From assembly GCA_033060915.1 (NCBI GenBank), contig CM065383.1:9330001-9394000 (forward strand): 64,000 nt of DNA, read 5' to 3'. Origin of the DNA: Euryodendron excelsum. Taxonomy: Eukaryota; Streptophyta; Magnoliopsida; Ericales; Pentaphylacaceae. Position 1 is the first letter of the stretch; every line of letters starts with the position of its first letter. Made by a program: the position numbers and the translations under genes. The notes beneath the pieces were generated by a model. It was not told where the DNA came from, searched no databases, and worked only from the letters and a program-made list of their open reading frames with translations. Positions 10,800 to 22,813 of the stretch are shown in pieces.

Positions 10800-13700
10800 A
10801 GACATCATGAATGTGACAGGGAGAGAGAGAGAGACAGAGACTGTTGCACATTGAATAGGGGCAACGACCAAAGGAGGGAGCCACTGAGAGGGAATCGAGT
10901 GGGGATAACAGAAATTCAAATTTTTTTTTTGTCGTAAGCCGTCGGCTATGAAGTGGTCTGACGTTGCAGGAACATGGTCAAATGCTGAAAGCTTGACCCT
11001 GGGGTTTTGGGTTATATATAATAGCTTTTATTACTTTTTCTTCCTTGTAGTGTTGAATCTATATGCCCAGTCCTTTGTGTTATGTAGACAGAACATTATT
11101 ACAGATATATACATGTATAATATACACAGAGAGATAGAGAGAGAAGGTTTCATCTGGTGGGGGTGGAAACGAGCCGTCACACCCACCTCACTTCACCAAT
11201 TGGCTCATGATAAATTCTGTTCATTAATTTCCTTCAAGGCCACGTGAACGTCCTCAATGTGGACCCCTTATGCTGTTATTTTATACTACTTTTGGCAATT
11301 ATATAACAATTTTAATCAGTCAACAAAGAATAATTATTCAGTGTGCCTGAGCACCACATGATTATGCTCCATCCACCCACAATTAGCCAAGCTTCTCCCC
11401 CTTGGTGGTGTATTCCGAGAAACACAAGGACATTGCCAGACAAAGGATATGACTCCTCGTGTTAGTTTAGAGGTACTAAATAATTTTTTATATACAAAAT
11501 AATAATAAATATTTTGGTCTTATTATTATTTATTTATAAGGTGTGTAGGCCTTCAATTTATTATTCACTTTAGTTTGTTTGTGTAGGCCACCTTGAATAT
11601 AAATCATAATTATATAAATTTTATGTATTTTACGAATTATAATTTATCATCAAAAAAATATAAAGAGAAGATCAAACTTTTGATTTCCTGTTTAATATGT
11701 CTCGTCAGCTTTATAATCAATTGTGATAGCCTCGAGCCGTCTTTTCTCTGTTCATAGTTAAATTTTGGCTGGCTGTTTTCTCGATCCTCCATTGACTTTC
11801 CAACTGACTATCTTTTTCATGAACCATGGATCTCGTTTTTATTGTTCTAGGACGACGAAAATTTGGTTTGGCTGCCTGCCGACCATTTGAAAGAGATCTC
11901 ATTTGGAGAGCAAGGGCTTCAAAAGTTCGTACTTTTGAGTTTGTTCTATATATAAGTTTTAACAATGTACTGTGCTTCATTCATCGACTGGTTTATGTGC
12001 CTTTTTTGGGCACATTTAAGTTCTCCCACCAAAATCCACAGATTTTACAATTATATTGACTCAAGCCATTCTTTTGCCATTTGTATAATTTTTTTCATTC
12101 TAGGTGTGGATCACAATTTATTTAAACTGCCAACAGACAGAAAATATGGCATGGCTCGACATGATATCCATGAGACAACCTCAACATGCAAACCAGCTTG
12201 CATTAATTAAATGTTGTTAAGAAAATATTAATATCGTTGGTATTTTGGTAAGACTGCAGTGATAAACTCACCTTTTACAGGTCAATAACTATGATTCAAC
12301 TACGACATTTTGCATAGAATGAGAACTCTTATTGTCACGCTTAAAAAGAATTATTAAGCTGATCACTCCTTCTCACTTTTAGCCCAGCAACTCATTTACC
12401 TAAGCTTGTTCTTATTCTTAGTTAGTCTTCCTTCTAAATAATTGTCTAAACTCTCAGGAAGTTTACATTGGAGCTGTCTTTTTAAGACTGGTTCTAATCT
12501 AATTAGAGAGCAGAGGCAATGGTTTCGAAACTCTCTTGGAAAGAGTCAGCTACGTATTAATGCACCGAGAGAAAATCAGGTCACTATTATGGTCTAATAA
12601 TACATTTTGAGGACATTCATAGATTCTAGAGGGGTACGCACAGCGCGAATGGACGTACGGACAATGTAAAATAACTCTAGAAAAGGAACAAAGAGAGAAA
12701 GAAATGAGTGAAAGACAGGAGAATGATTAAAAAAAAAAGTAATCTGAGCGAAAATTAGATAATTATGAAAGTAAATATATAATTTTTTGTGATTTAAATT
12801 TATCTATAAAATAAATAAAAATTATTAAATTTAATAAAAATTTTTATTATAAGAGTATTTTTGTCATTTCATCTCTTCAAAATAAAATAAAAAAACATGA
12901 TTTTGACCTTTTATATCAAAATAAAAGATTGTCTTTCACAGAAAATTTTTTGTCATTTTACCAAATTTACTTTTTGATGCTATCTTTTGAAAAGATAAAA
13001 TATCAAAAATACCCTTATGATAAAATTTTCTTTAAATTTAATAATTTCTACTCATTTTATAGATAAGTTCAAACCACAAACAAGTTATATGTCCCCTTTT
13101 GAATCACAGGGAGATTATTTGATTTTCGCTCAAATCACAGAGAGATAAAATATAATTACCTCTAAAAAACACACATGAAGCTGTTACTAAGTTATTAATT
13201 ACATGAATGATTTTAAAATCATTTGAAAGTCTTTGTTAGTTATTTGTATGAATTATGTTTGAAAGAGGATGCAGTGGAGTAAGGAAGGACAAGCTTGGAG
13301 TGGTGTGACATAAATCTTAACCTGTGAAGTTATATTTTCTTCCTCACACCCTTTTTTTAATCTCTCTGACTTCCTATTAAGAGAAGGGTATAGTGAGGTT
13401 TGAAATTTTCGAGTTAAATTATCATTCCTAAAATGGATAAAAAGTTGCGTATGAGGACATTTTCAAAAGTATAAGTGATTTGATTAATTTATACACAATT
13501 TATATACTGAACGATATGCCTAGATGAGAGTATTTTTATTACTTTAAAATAAAATAGGTCTTAATTGTAAATATTATTCTGGTAAAATTTTCTTAAAAAA
13601 TAGCATATTCCTTTCATCAATGTTCTAAGCCTCCAACTTGTCGGCAGGGTTAGGAATCGGACAAGGAAAAGAAACAAGTTGGAAAAGATGAGAATGATGG

Positions 13701-14335
13701 GGGATGGGGGATGGGGGATGAAGATGGAGATAGACTAAATACAGACGTAGAGCAACTAACCTCCTTCCCAAGTAATTAACTTGGAAGCTTCAAAACAACA
13801 TTATTTTTTCAAACATCAATGACAACTAGTCACTTCATTAAACTTGCAAGTTGCAACTACCCAATCTTCATCCCATTTTTGTAAATAGATTACCCCCTCT
13901 TAAGTAAGCACCTATGTCATTCCATGGGCAATCTTTGATTTTTATTTCTGTCATTTTGCTCTGCTTATTTCCAAATCTATATCTATATATATATACACTT
14001 TTATTAATATATACAGGTACAGATATATGGTAGGTATCATATCATATATCATATATCCAACTAAAATAACAATGGTCGAAGAATTAGCAAGAACCAGTCA
14101 ATTTTTCTGCACTCTCCATTGCCTATTTTGCACTAGCATGCATGTTAACCTCCGGAAAGCCGACATGACACAAGCCAATCATGAATGTGGGTACACCTGA
14201 GACGTTTAAGCGGGCTCCACACTCGTTAATTGCGGGATAGAGAAATCAATTTTTATAGTCATGGTGTGGCTTATGATATGATTTTACTAAATTTTACTTA
14301 ACTATATATATATATATATATATTTTAAACAAAAA
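10800..14335. other. Intergenic spacer
   Basis: No gene supported. The spacer holds the VQ promoter side (to about 11000), the inverted-repeat element at 12757-13159, a short GGGGGAT(G) triplication near 13698-13720, and a (TA)n run at 14304-14323. Opposed frames at 11717-11980 (minus) and 11826-12210 (plus) overlap each other and show no domain. Confidence 0.6.
12757..13159. mobile_element. Inverted-repeat element, copy 1
   Basis: AT-rich, non-coding, about 400 bp. The left part (TTTATCTATAAAATAAATAA, AAATTATTAAATTTAATAAA) is the inverted complement of the right part (ATTTAATAATTTCTACTC, TTTTATAGATAAGTTCAAAC). The right end, GATAAAATATAATTAC, is the same as the right end of the element at 26941-27378, and the interiors share phrases such as ATAGATAAGTTCA/GTAGATAAGTCCA and CTCAAA(T/C)CACA. 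The two are copies of one MITE-like family. The left boundary is approximate. Confidence 0.6.
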
Positions 14336-14339
14336 AAAG

Positions 14340-17075
14340 AGACATACAACCAAATAACAAAACAAAAGACTAAGAAATAAAAACCCCGTCTTCCTCTACC
14401 AACCTATGAAGATCAACCGGAAATAAAACCAAAAGAGGATCAGAACTAGCTAAATTTGAATAAATCTTCGAAGCTATGTAATAAGCCACCGAATTAGTTT
14501 GCAACCTACACCAAGTGAAAGACCAATTAAAGGAAGGTTTCCACATAGCAACATCATTAACTATAGTCCTCACTTTCCAGGAACAAATCTCAGGTGATTG
14601 GGAGAGCATAGAAATGAAGTTCTTAGCATCAGATTCAAAGATAGTGTCTTTCACCCCAAAAGCTGCTGTCATTGAGTAAGTTACTCTTATATTCCAAGCC
14701 TCAACAACCAAAGCAGACAACACCTTCATTCTTCCAAAATTCGTAGTGCAAACTGCACCTAAATCATTTCTTACCACCGTAGCATAGGCAGGTTTCTGAC
14801 TGTGGACAGAGAATGCTCCATCACAATTAAACTTGAGGAAACCAAGCTCGAGAGGGGACCAACGAGGAAAGAATTTGGGGGAGGGCCTCCATTTTGCACT
14901 TCCGGATTATAAACTGCTGAGAGAAAGTCTTTAGAGGCCAAACAATCTTTGTCAATAGTAGCAACAAGATTGTGATGAACACCATTGAACACATAGTCAT
15001 TCCTAGCTTTTCAAATAGCCCAACACAGGTTAGCTATAGGAGAATGTAATTTGGAGTCACACATGCCTGTCTCCAAGGCAAAAAGGATCTTTTCAAACCA
15101 CTTTGCTGACGAAGAAATTGCTTCCTCATTCACTAATTAGGATAAGGAACTCTCAAACTATACTAGTCTTGTCCAATCACACCAAAACGGCAAATGCTCA
15201 ACAAATTCTTGTTCATTGTGGCATATCGGGCACATGAGATCCCGACTACATTTGTGACGATGAATATTCTCTTTGGTAGCCTAAGCATTTTTTATGACTT
15301 TTCACAAGAAATGCCTAACCTTAGAAAGACAAGGAAGGTGCCACACCTTCTTCCAAAGATTAGCTGAAGGAGCAAAAGGAGGACTAGGCTTAAAGGTCTT
15401 TTTCTTGATCTTACCATCCAAAGCCATTTATAACCTGATCGAATAGAGTAATGCCCAGACTTGGAGAAGTGTCACACTAGAGAACCACTAGCTTTTAACC
15501 AAGCTATGGGAATATCTACTATGGCCTCCACCTCTTCACCAATAAACAGCTGCCTTCGAGAGTTTAAATTCCAGCGTTTTTATGAAGGATCCAACAGATC
15601 ACCAACTTTAGACAAATTGCAGTTGTCAAGTCTGAGAGGAGATTTTAAAATTTTTCAAAGATGGCACCCAAGGATCCTGCCAGATATTGATATCACGACC
15701 TAAAGAAACGTTCCATCTGGCCCCCTTAGCAATTAGCTCTCTACCTAACAATAGGCTATTCCATATCCACGAAGGTTTTCCTCCCTCATTTGCTTGAAGA
15801 GCAGAGTTGTCTAGGAAATAAATCCCTTTAATGACTTTAGCCCATAATTGGAATGGATTCTTAATCAGTCTCCAAAACTGTTTTGTAAGCAAAGCAATGT
15901 TAAAACTTTCCATATCGCGGAATCCCATCTCTCCTTGGCCCTTAGGATTTGTCATGCTCCCTCAATCACACCAATGGATCTTCCCCCAAACCCCCCCCCC
16001 TACAAAAACCATTGCCACTCTACCAGAACTTGTGAATAACAACATTGATACTATTGCAAAGGGAAAACTGCAGTTTAAAGCACATTATGGGAAATGTAAG
16101 TATCGCTTGTGCCACTGATTTTAGCAGAATCTCTTTACCTACAGCTGACAAAAAATTTTCCTTCCATCCCTGGACTTTACCAAGAACTCTGTCTCTAATA
16201 TAAGCCATGGCATCCCCTTTTGATCTCCCCCATAAAGTTGGAAGACCAAGGTATTTAGATTTGCTATCTAGCATATTCATATTCAAGCAGCTAAGAATGG
16301 CCTCCCTATCCTTTGCTTTAGTATTAAAGCATCAACTAAGAAAAACAGTGAAGATTTACTTGAGTTTATCACTTGACTTGAAGCCTCCCCAAAGTTGTTG
16401 AGAATTTGTAAAAGACTAACACATTTTAGTATGTCAGATTTGATAAGAACCAGAGAATCATCTGCAAAGAGCAGAGAGAGATTGAATGACACCTTTTTTT
16501 AATCTTCACTCCAGTAATCAGCCTTTGTGAATGTGCTTTTGAGAGAAGCCAAAATAGGACATCAGCTACCATGAGAAATAAATATGGAGATATTGGATCT
16601 CCTTGTCTGAAACCTCATTTCGGAGAAATGTTAGTAATACCTTCCCCATTAACCATTATAGAATATCTTACTGTAGATACGCATTACATGATCCAACAGA
16701 CCCATATCTCACAAAAACACATCCTTCGCATAACTTCTTCGAGGAAATCCCAGTACACCCTGTCATAGGCCTTATTCAGGTCCAACTTGATTACCCTTGT
16801 AGCAAAATTGCCTCCCTTTTTGTGCTTAAGGTGATGGAACATTTCATAGCAATAATAATGTTGTCTTCAATTTGTCTTCCCTAAATAAGAGCCGACTAGT
16901 TTTCAAATATAAGGTTCCCCAATAAAGACTTGAGCTGATTTGCCAAGATCTTTGCAATGACCTTGTAGTTGAAATTGTAAAGACTGATAAGGCGAAACTG
17001 AGAGATATTCTCAGGATAAGGAGTGGAGTTTTCCCGAGTTCTATCCCTTATGAAAGCTGTAATTCTCTATATGAA
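14340..17075 (-). pseudogene. LINE retrotransposon, RT-RNase H part (degenerate)
   Basis: Minus-strand remains of a plant L1-like non-LTR retrotransposon ORF2, read from right to left. The RT N-terminal part lies at about 17075-16500 (FRLISLYNFNYKVIAKILAN, then GRQIEDNI). The catalytic FADD motif is in the frame at 16283-16492 (LLFADDSLVLI). The thumb/connection is at 16020-16286 (SKYLGLPTLWGRSK) and 15626-15955 (LLTKQFWRLI, WNVSLGRDINIWQDPW). A zinc-binding RT segment follows at about 15170-15400 (CPICH), and an RNase H domain at about 14370-14870 with FNCDGAF and FESDAKNF. Stops and frameshifts separate all blocks, so no product is possible. The 3' end lies near 14340; no clear poly-A tail or target duplication was found. 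Confidence 0.88.
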
Positions 17076-17104
17076 GTGGCAGTGGTGGTTGGCCCAAGAC
17101 AGCC

Positions 17105-17800
17105 ACAAGAGATATGTTAGTACACTCTTGGAACTGTCAAGGAGTTGGGCAACCCTTGACAGTCCATGCTTTAAGAGAGTCTTTGTCCACTTATCACCCC
17201 TCCATTGTTTTTCTGATAGAGACAAAGAATAATTCTAAGATGATAGATAATTTATGGAGATCTCTCAATTGCGACAATGGGAGTTATGTTGATCCAATGG
17301 ACTTATCTGGTGGGTTGGCTATTTGGTGAAAATAAGATATTCAATTGGTGATCGATACCAAAAGCTTGAATATTATTCATGCCCATGTTGATGACAGTGG
17401 AGTTGGGATGTTGTGGGCAATTTCTTTTGTTTATGGTAATCCAAGTTCTAAAGGTAAGAAAGATGCGTGGGATTGTCTTAGAAAGATATTTGCTATAAAA
17501 GTTCTCCCTTGGGTCTGTATAAGCAACTTTAATAATGTGGTTGCAGCTGGTGAGAAAGTGGGGGGGAATCTCCGTAAGAACAAGAGACTCTTGGCATTTC
17601 AATCCATAATGACAGATTGTGGACTTTTGGATCTTGAATTCAAGAGGGTTGAACAAGAGGGCTGATAGTGGAGCTATTATCGAGTGTATTGATAGAGCAT
17701 CTGCTAATGTTGTTTGGGGAGCAGCCTTTTCTCAAGCTTTGGTCTTCAATGAAGTGGCTATTGGTTTGGATCATAGCCCTATTATAAATACTTAAATTAT
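17105..17800 (+). pseudogene. LINE endonuclease part, inverted (degenerate)
   Basis: On the plus strand, opposite to the adjoining RT block, are the remains of an APE-type LINE endonuclease. In order: the N-terminal HSWNCQGVGQPL, FLIETKN (catalytic Glu), LSGGLAIW, SFVYGNPSSKGK, WVCISNFNNVV (GDFN-type block with Asp changed), CGLLDLEFK, and the C-terminal LDHSPI equivalent of the SDH-P motif near 17770. Several frameshifts and a stop after GLAIW make it inactive. The N-terminus lies next to the start of the inverted RT block at 17075-17105, and the region that normally links endonuclease to RT is missing. Confidence 0.85.
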
Positions 17801-17985
17801 AGTAAAAATCATATGCATTTGATTGTTATATGGAATACTTTGTTTTCCATGGATCATATATTCTCTGAACTAAAATTTTATGCAAGTTACAGGTTGTACC
17901 TCTTCAATGAGAATGGCAATTAAGAACTTTGCAAAATCTATGGTTTCCATTAAACTCACAATGTTAGAGATTAGTTAATAGCGCC

Positions 17986-18115
17986 ATATTTGGGACTTAG
18001 ATTCGTTAGGGAGAAAGAAAAGAAAAAAAAATGAAATGAGAGAGTTAAAAAATTATTTTTGTTTGGTCGGCGTGAAAAGGAAAAAGAAGAAGAAAATGAA
18101 TAGATATTTATTTAA
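17986..18115 (+). repeat. Repeat copy A flanking the NUMT
   Basis: About 130 bp, similar (roughly four-fifths identical by eye) to 18386-18512. Both read TTTGG(G/A)ACTTAGATT..., a purine-rich run, GTTATTTTTGTTTG, and a GAATAGAT(A/G)TTTATTTAAA end. Copy A stops where the mitochondrial fragment begins. Confidence 0.7.
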
Positions 18116-18116
18116 A

Positions 18117-18378
18117 AAACTACCACAGATTTATTTTATAGCTTTCAACTGAGTGGCAGACCTGACACGACTGACAAATAAGCCGCCGTTAATAATTAAT
18201 CTAATTCCACGATAAAAGAGCTCTGTTTCTAAACATATTTGTCCATCAGTAATGAGAATCACATTGGTAGGAATATAGGCCAATACATCTCCAACTTGTG
18301 TTTCAATGACAAGTAAGACAGTCATGCTACCTGTGCCTGTTTGGTGTGATCATTTAGCGGCTCTTTCTAAGAGACAGG
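18117..18378 (-). pseudogene. atp1: Nuclear mitochondrial insert: atp1 fragment
   Basis: Read on the minus strand, about 85 codons match the C-terminal part of the F1 ATP synthase alpha subunit. Visible blocks are [40 protein letters not shown] and ATQLKAIK. The wording [15 protein letters not shown] and the QTG-G linker match mitochondrial atp1 rather than plastid atpA, as I know the two families. There is one in-frame stop after AAK, and another after the LKAIK block, where the conserved Gln codon reads TAA. Almost every amino-acid change can be explained by C-to-T or G-to-A (Pro to Leu, Ser to Leu/Phe, Ala to Val/Thr, Met to Ile, Arg to stop). This is a dead insert. The surrounding frame at 18131-18325 is not a gene. 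Confidence 0.88.
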
Positions 18379-18385
18379 AATATAA

Positions 18386-18598
18386 AAATTTGGAACTTAG
18401 ATTTGATAGGGTGACAGAAAAAAAAAAATTGAAATAAGAGTTAAAAAGTTATTTTTGTTTGATTCGCATGAAAAAGAAAATGGAAATGAATAGATGTTTA
18501 TTTAAATATTTTATTTTATTTCATTTGGTTACACATAGAAACATGAACAAGTATAAGTATTTTCATTTCCATTTCTCTATCTTGTAGATCCAAATTTG
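18386..18598. mobile_element. MITE-like element (repeat copy B)
   Basis: The left end AAATTTGGAACTTAGATTTG and the reverse complement of the right end (AAATTTGGATCTACAAGATAG) form imperfect terminal inverted repeats around about 210 bp of purine/AT-rich DNA. Its first 127 bp correspond to copy A at 17986-18115. Boundaries are fairly clear; the target duplication is not. Confidence 0.5.
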
Positions 18599-18710
18599 GC
18601 AAAAGCGAATTTAAATTAACAAGAAGATTGAAAAATTAACTAGATAGTATTTGTCCAACAAAATGGGTAATAACTTTGTCTAGATTGTTGAATAGTTTTT
18701 CTTTGTATTT

Positions 18711-18986
18711 TTTTTTTTGGCTAAATAAAAAAGGGTAAGGAGCGACTAATGTAACCATCTGTCTAGGCGTGACCATAGTAGCCTTATCCTATTGGACTCT
18801 TTGAAAATGAGTGAGTCATAACTAAACCTAGTCCCACCAAAGTGAAAGTTGGCAATGGCCCCCTATCACAGCATCTGATTTTTAAGGATTACTACTGTAA
18901 GCGAGTTTGAACTCGTGACTGCGTGAGCAGGGATGAAGAGTTTCACCTCAGCTGTCAAAGCTAGCGAGACTGCCACCTCGGTGATG
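18711..18986 (-). mobile_element. SINE with 16-bp target-site duplications
   Basis: A 276-bp tRNA-type SINE on the minus strand. Both flanks carry the identical 16 bases GTTTTTCTTTGTATTT (18695-18710 and 18987-19002). The left end is a T run (a poly-A tail on the minus strand). The right end is the 5' head, where a good RNA polymerase III B-box match, AGTTCAAACTC (plus 18903-18913), lies about 75 bp in; the A-box is degenerate (TGGCAGTCTCG or TAGCTTTGACAG). A diverged relative lies at about 59834-60000. Mobilisation would need LINE machinery in trans. Confidence 0.8.
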
Positions 18987-19002
18987 GTTTTTCTTTGTAT
19001 TT

Positions 19003-22000
19003 GCATTGAAAGTTCTTATTTTTTTGAAAAATGAAAATTCATGGCAAGGACACAATAACAATGCCATAACAGAGCCTTAAAGAAAACACAAAGGTGCAAT
19101 TGAATTAGATCACTTTCATGCACAAAGCAGGGGATTACAGGAAAAAGAGTGTTAAAGTAGATTCTCCCTTTCATTTGTCTCGGGGTAATGCTGCAAGAAG
19201 TTAAGAACAGAGGAACTATACATGATATTAGTATAGAATTAAGTAGTTAAGCTATTAAATTATGGCCTCTCACTTTAAAAGCATAAAATGTCATCAACAT
19301 GATTTTTAATTACTAAATATGCTATCACCATACCATTCTTGTAAAAATATACAAATATATATTAGAGCAAACTAGCTAAGTTCCACGTTACAAGTTTGTA
19401 CGAAAAATCTTAGACATATAAATATGAGTAATAAGCTTAAATGATATCTTTTTGGCTAACTCTTTTAAGAGATTTTTTGTAATTTTTACACATGGTATGA
19501 AGTCAATCCATGCACCAACCGTGGGGGCGATATCGAGAGTTTGCATGACAAATTTTGTAGATAAAAGTAGGAGCAACAAACGACACCTTCTTGAAAATTT
19601 GCGAGGTAGCTCAAATACTATGAAAAAACGACCAAGTCAAATACTCTATTAATCTTCGGTGTTTGCAAAGGCTTGCAACTTTGAAAAATAAAAGAAAGCC
19701 TGTCGGTTCATGTGAAAGCAATACACTGGAGTTCCATTATTGTATTTCCCTTATTTGTACGCTTCTGATTACATCAATGAAGAGAACGGAGCACCTCAAA
19801 CTCCATTCATCGAGAAATTATTCAGTGATCTTGATATGTCATATGCCTTACTCCTCTCGTATGGAGTGAACTCACCTAATAGGGGTACTTAATCTCTTGT
19901 GTGTAGAGAAGAAAAAATGACATGATATTTCAGGAGCATTGAATAATTTTTTTCATTCATCAGGTTTGTCCTATGCCACTTAAAACATGGAGAGGGTAAT
20001 GCAAATGACAATTATCTCTCTTTTTTTAATTGTGTCTCTAAATAATTGACAGTTAATTAACAAAAATTAAACAATAGGTGTTTCCCCATTCAGGAAATGC
20101 AGTGGAAGGTTAAAAAATGTCTCAAAACAATTGCTTTTCATCCTGTGGATGGGTCAATCGGTAAATCAAACTTGGATTAGCGGAGGGAATTAGCATCCAA
20201 AATGTTTTTAACAACTAATGCCTAGGTGTTGTGTGACACATTCTGGTAGCTAAGGGTATGTTTGAAACTTGAAAAAGAGAAGGAAAGGGAAGGCAAAGGA
20301 AGGAAAAGAGAAAATAAGAGAAATGTATTCTCTTTGTGGTTTGGTTTTGCAAAGAAAATCAAAGAAAAAAGTGGAGGGAAAGAAAAGGGAGAAAAAGAGA
20401 GTGAATTCTTTTTTTTCTCCCTTTTCTCTTTTCTTTCTCTTTTCTTTCTTTCGTAGGTAATATCAAAGAAAAAAAAGACAATAATTAAAAAAATTTCCTT
20501 CATTTTCTTCCATTCCCCAAATTCCAAACAAGTTGTAACTTGCTAGGAAGACAAAGATCAAGCCATAGGGTAGTTGCGAGACCGGTGGATTGAAAGTGTT
20601 TGCTATCCTCTGATTTTTCAATAGTTAGTACCCTGCTCTTTGTTTCTATTAAATTATTTTGACAGACCTACGCAACAAAGTTCAAATCCCATTAATTAAG
20701 AAAACATTGCGAGATGGACATAGACCTTTTGGGACATTTTACATAAGAGTGTCTATAAGAGTACCATATCTAACCATATATAAACAACTGCTAGCTGGAT
20801 TATCAAGCAAAAATGGGGACATTTTACATAAATAAGCCTTTTGGGACACAAGGGATAATTCAACCGGCATAAATAAACGTTGTAGATTCCACTCGATAAA
20901 GCATAAGGATCTTTTAACCTTAATACAAACACAAAAACAATGGCAACCTCATACAAAAAAAACAACGTGCTACCTGGAATCCCCGCATCTTAAGTTGCAT
21001 TAGACCCACATTGATATGCTCCACCTCGTGTATATGTTTTTATAAGCATGAAGAATAAATTCTTATATGGCAGTCGGAGTGGCCATTGCCCCACCCAAGT
21101 CCATTCATCATTTACTTACAGGTCTTGAAATTAGTTTTTAAGCTCAATTAATTTAAAAGATGGTCTTGAAAATTATGTTTGAAGTTTGACCCGTTGACCC
21201 AACCCAAAGCCCTACATATATATAAAATAAAATAACGTTTCTTACCATTTAACATAGTTTTTGAAGAAAAAAAAATTTATTAAAAAAATTTATAGATTAA
21301 ATGGACCAACTTAGAATTTGATTTTAGACCTAATGGAAATTTTTTCTAATAAAGGCTGGGCCAACTAATGTCTACCACATAAGACAGGCCGTTATCACTC
21401 GCTACAGCTGCAATGCGATAAATGATGAACAGCTTCTTCTTCTCCTTCTTCTTCAAGTATGAGCTTTTCCAAAACTCTACTTGTTGGGGTCCATTCAAAG
21501 ATGCCAAATGGTAGGGCTCCTTCTTCTAGGGCCACTATCTGGAGGGAAAGGCATTCTTCCTTAGCTTATGAAATGGAAGACAGGGAAGGCAGACTGGGTA
21601 AAGAAGGAAAAGCAATACAACCCAAAACTATTCAACTGCTACAACTGCATATGTCTCCTCTGTGGGGAAGACTAGAACCCCACATGAAGTAAGAACTGAA
21701 GGAGCTCCCAAGGCCCACAGGAGAAATCCACCACCAAAGTTAAGAAGCTATTTCGTAGGAAACACAGCTTTTATCGTACATTTTCCAATCAAAGACAACA
21801 TTTCTCACATGCTTCTGCAGAAGCATTAGGTGCCTTCCCACAGGCCTGCTAACAAAATTTGGAGCCTACTGACAAAACCAAATAGCAATTCACATCACCA
21901 GTGAAAGTTCTTCCCTCTAACTTCATCTTCTTTCTTTTCATCTCAGTAGTAATTGAGGGTGAGGTAACAATCAGTCCTGTCGTCGGGTATTCCTGCAAAA

Positions 22001-22400
22001 GGATAAAAGAAAGTAAACCCATATTCAACCAGGCGTGGTCCTTCCCAAAATAATATCAGCTTGCAACATGCAGTAATAATGACAGGAACACCTCTAATTC
22101 TCCCTCTCTTCATTTGTTCTAATAGAGCAAAATAAGATCAAACAAGGAAGAAGAAATAAGTAATTGCATTGTACATATTAAATGGATATTGACGAAGCCA
22201 AGTGGCCCCTAGTTCTACACTTTGTAACGCCAGAACAAAACTGTCACGAAGGCCAAAGCTAAGAGGAAAATGAAAGGCAACCTAGGGAGAACTGGAGAAA
22301 TAAAAGGGATGGGGCAGGGCAACCCATCAACAATTACAATTGCAGTTGCAAAGCCCCAAAGGCTCTTTGCAGAACCCTCCCCCTAACATGTTCACAACAG
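19003..22400. other. Intergenic spacer
   Basis: No gene supported. Frames at 19388-19652 overlap in opposite directions with no domain. The frames at 20222-20527 are low-complexity translations of the purine-rich element listed below. The part from about 21900 to 22800 may be the 3' UTR and downstream flank of the U-box gene. Confidence 0.6.
20255..20535. mobile_element. Purine/pyrimidine-rich MITE-like element
   Basis: The left end GTATGTTTGAAACTTGAAAAAG and the reverse complement of the right end (CTTGTTTGGAATTTGGGGAA) are imperfect inverted repeats. The left half is purine-rich (GAAAGGGAAGG) and the right half pyrimidine-rich (TCTCCCTTTTCTC), so the element can fold into a long imperfect hairpin. 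It resembles in build the element at 42197-42439. Confidence 0.45.
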
Positions 22401-22403
22401 CAT

Positions 22404-22405
<2 letters not shown>

Positions 22406-22447
<42 letters not shown>
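22406..22447. repeat. (TC)n microsatellite
   Basis: Twenty-one uninterrupted TC units, about 370-400 bp past the stop codon of the minus-strand U-box gene, possibly in its 3' UTR or just downstream. Confidence 0.95.
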
Positions 22448-22449
<2 letters not shown>

Positions 22450-22813
22450 GCATTATCCAGCCATTGGATTACACAAATACAGATCAATTATGAAGTAAGA
22501 GCCCTCTCTTCTGGCAGGAGATTATTGCAATTCTTTGGCAGGAGCACCAGCTAAGGGGAAGCGGACATAAACGCATTACAGGAAGCAAGGTGTGCTAATG
22601 TCCACATTATGACTCCATGTATGTTGAATCAACTGGATTGAAGTTCTTATGTACATGAGACTGAACCTGTAGCTCAAAAACCCCGCATTCTACGAATATT
22701 GCTTTGTTAAATTGGTCCGAGATCAGTGCCTCAATTATCGAAGGCCCCAACAGCTTTCTCCAAATAACAAAGGGTTGGTAACATGATGTAAACTACCAAA
22801 CAAATTTTGCCCT

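Noticed and set aside
18131..18325. 64-codon minus-strand frame as a small gene, or as plastid atpA
   Set aside because: It is part of an organellar ATP synthase alpha fragment. The [12 protein letters not shown] wording fits mitochondrial atp1 better than plastid atpA, and in-frame stops lie on both sides.
20222..20527. Lys/Glu- and Phe/Ser-rich frames on both strands
   Set aside because: They are translations of a purine/pyrimidine-rich inverted-repeat element and have no protein-like composition.
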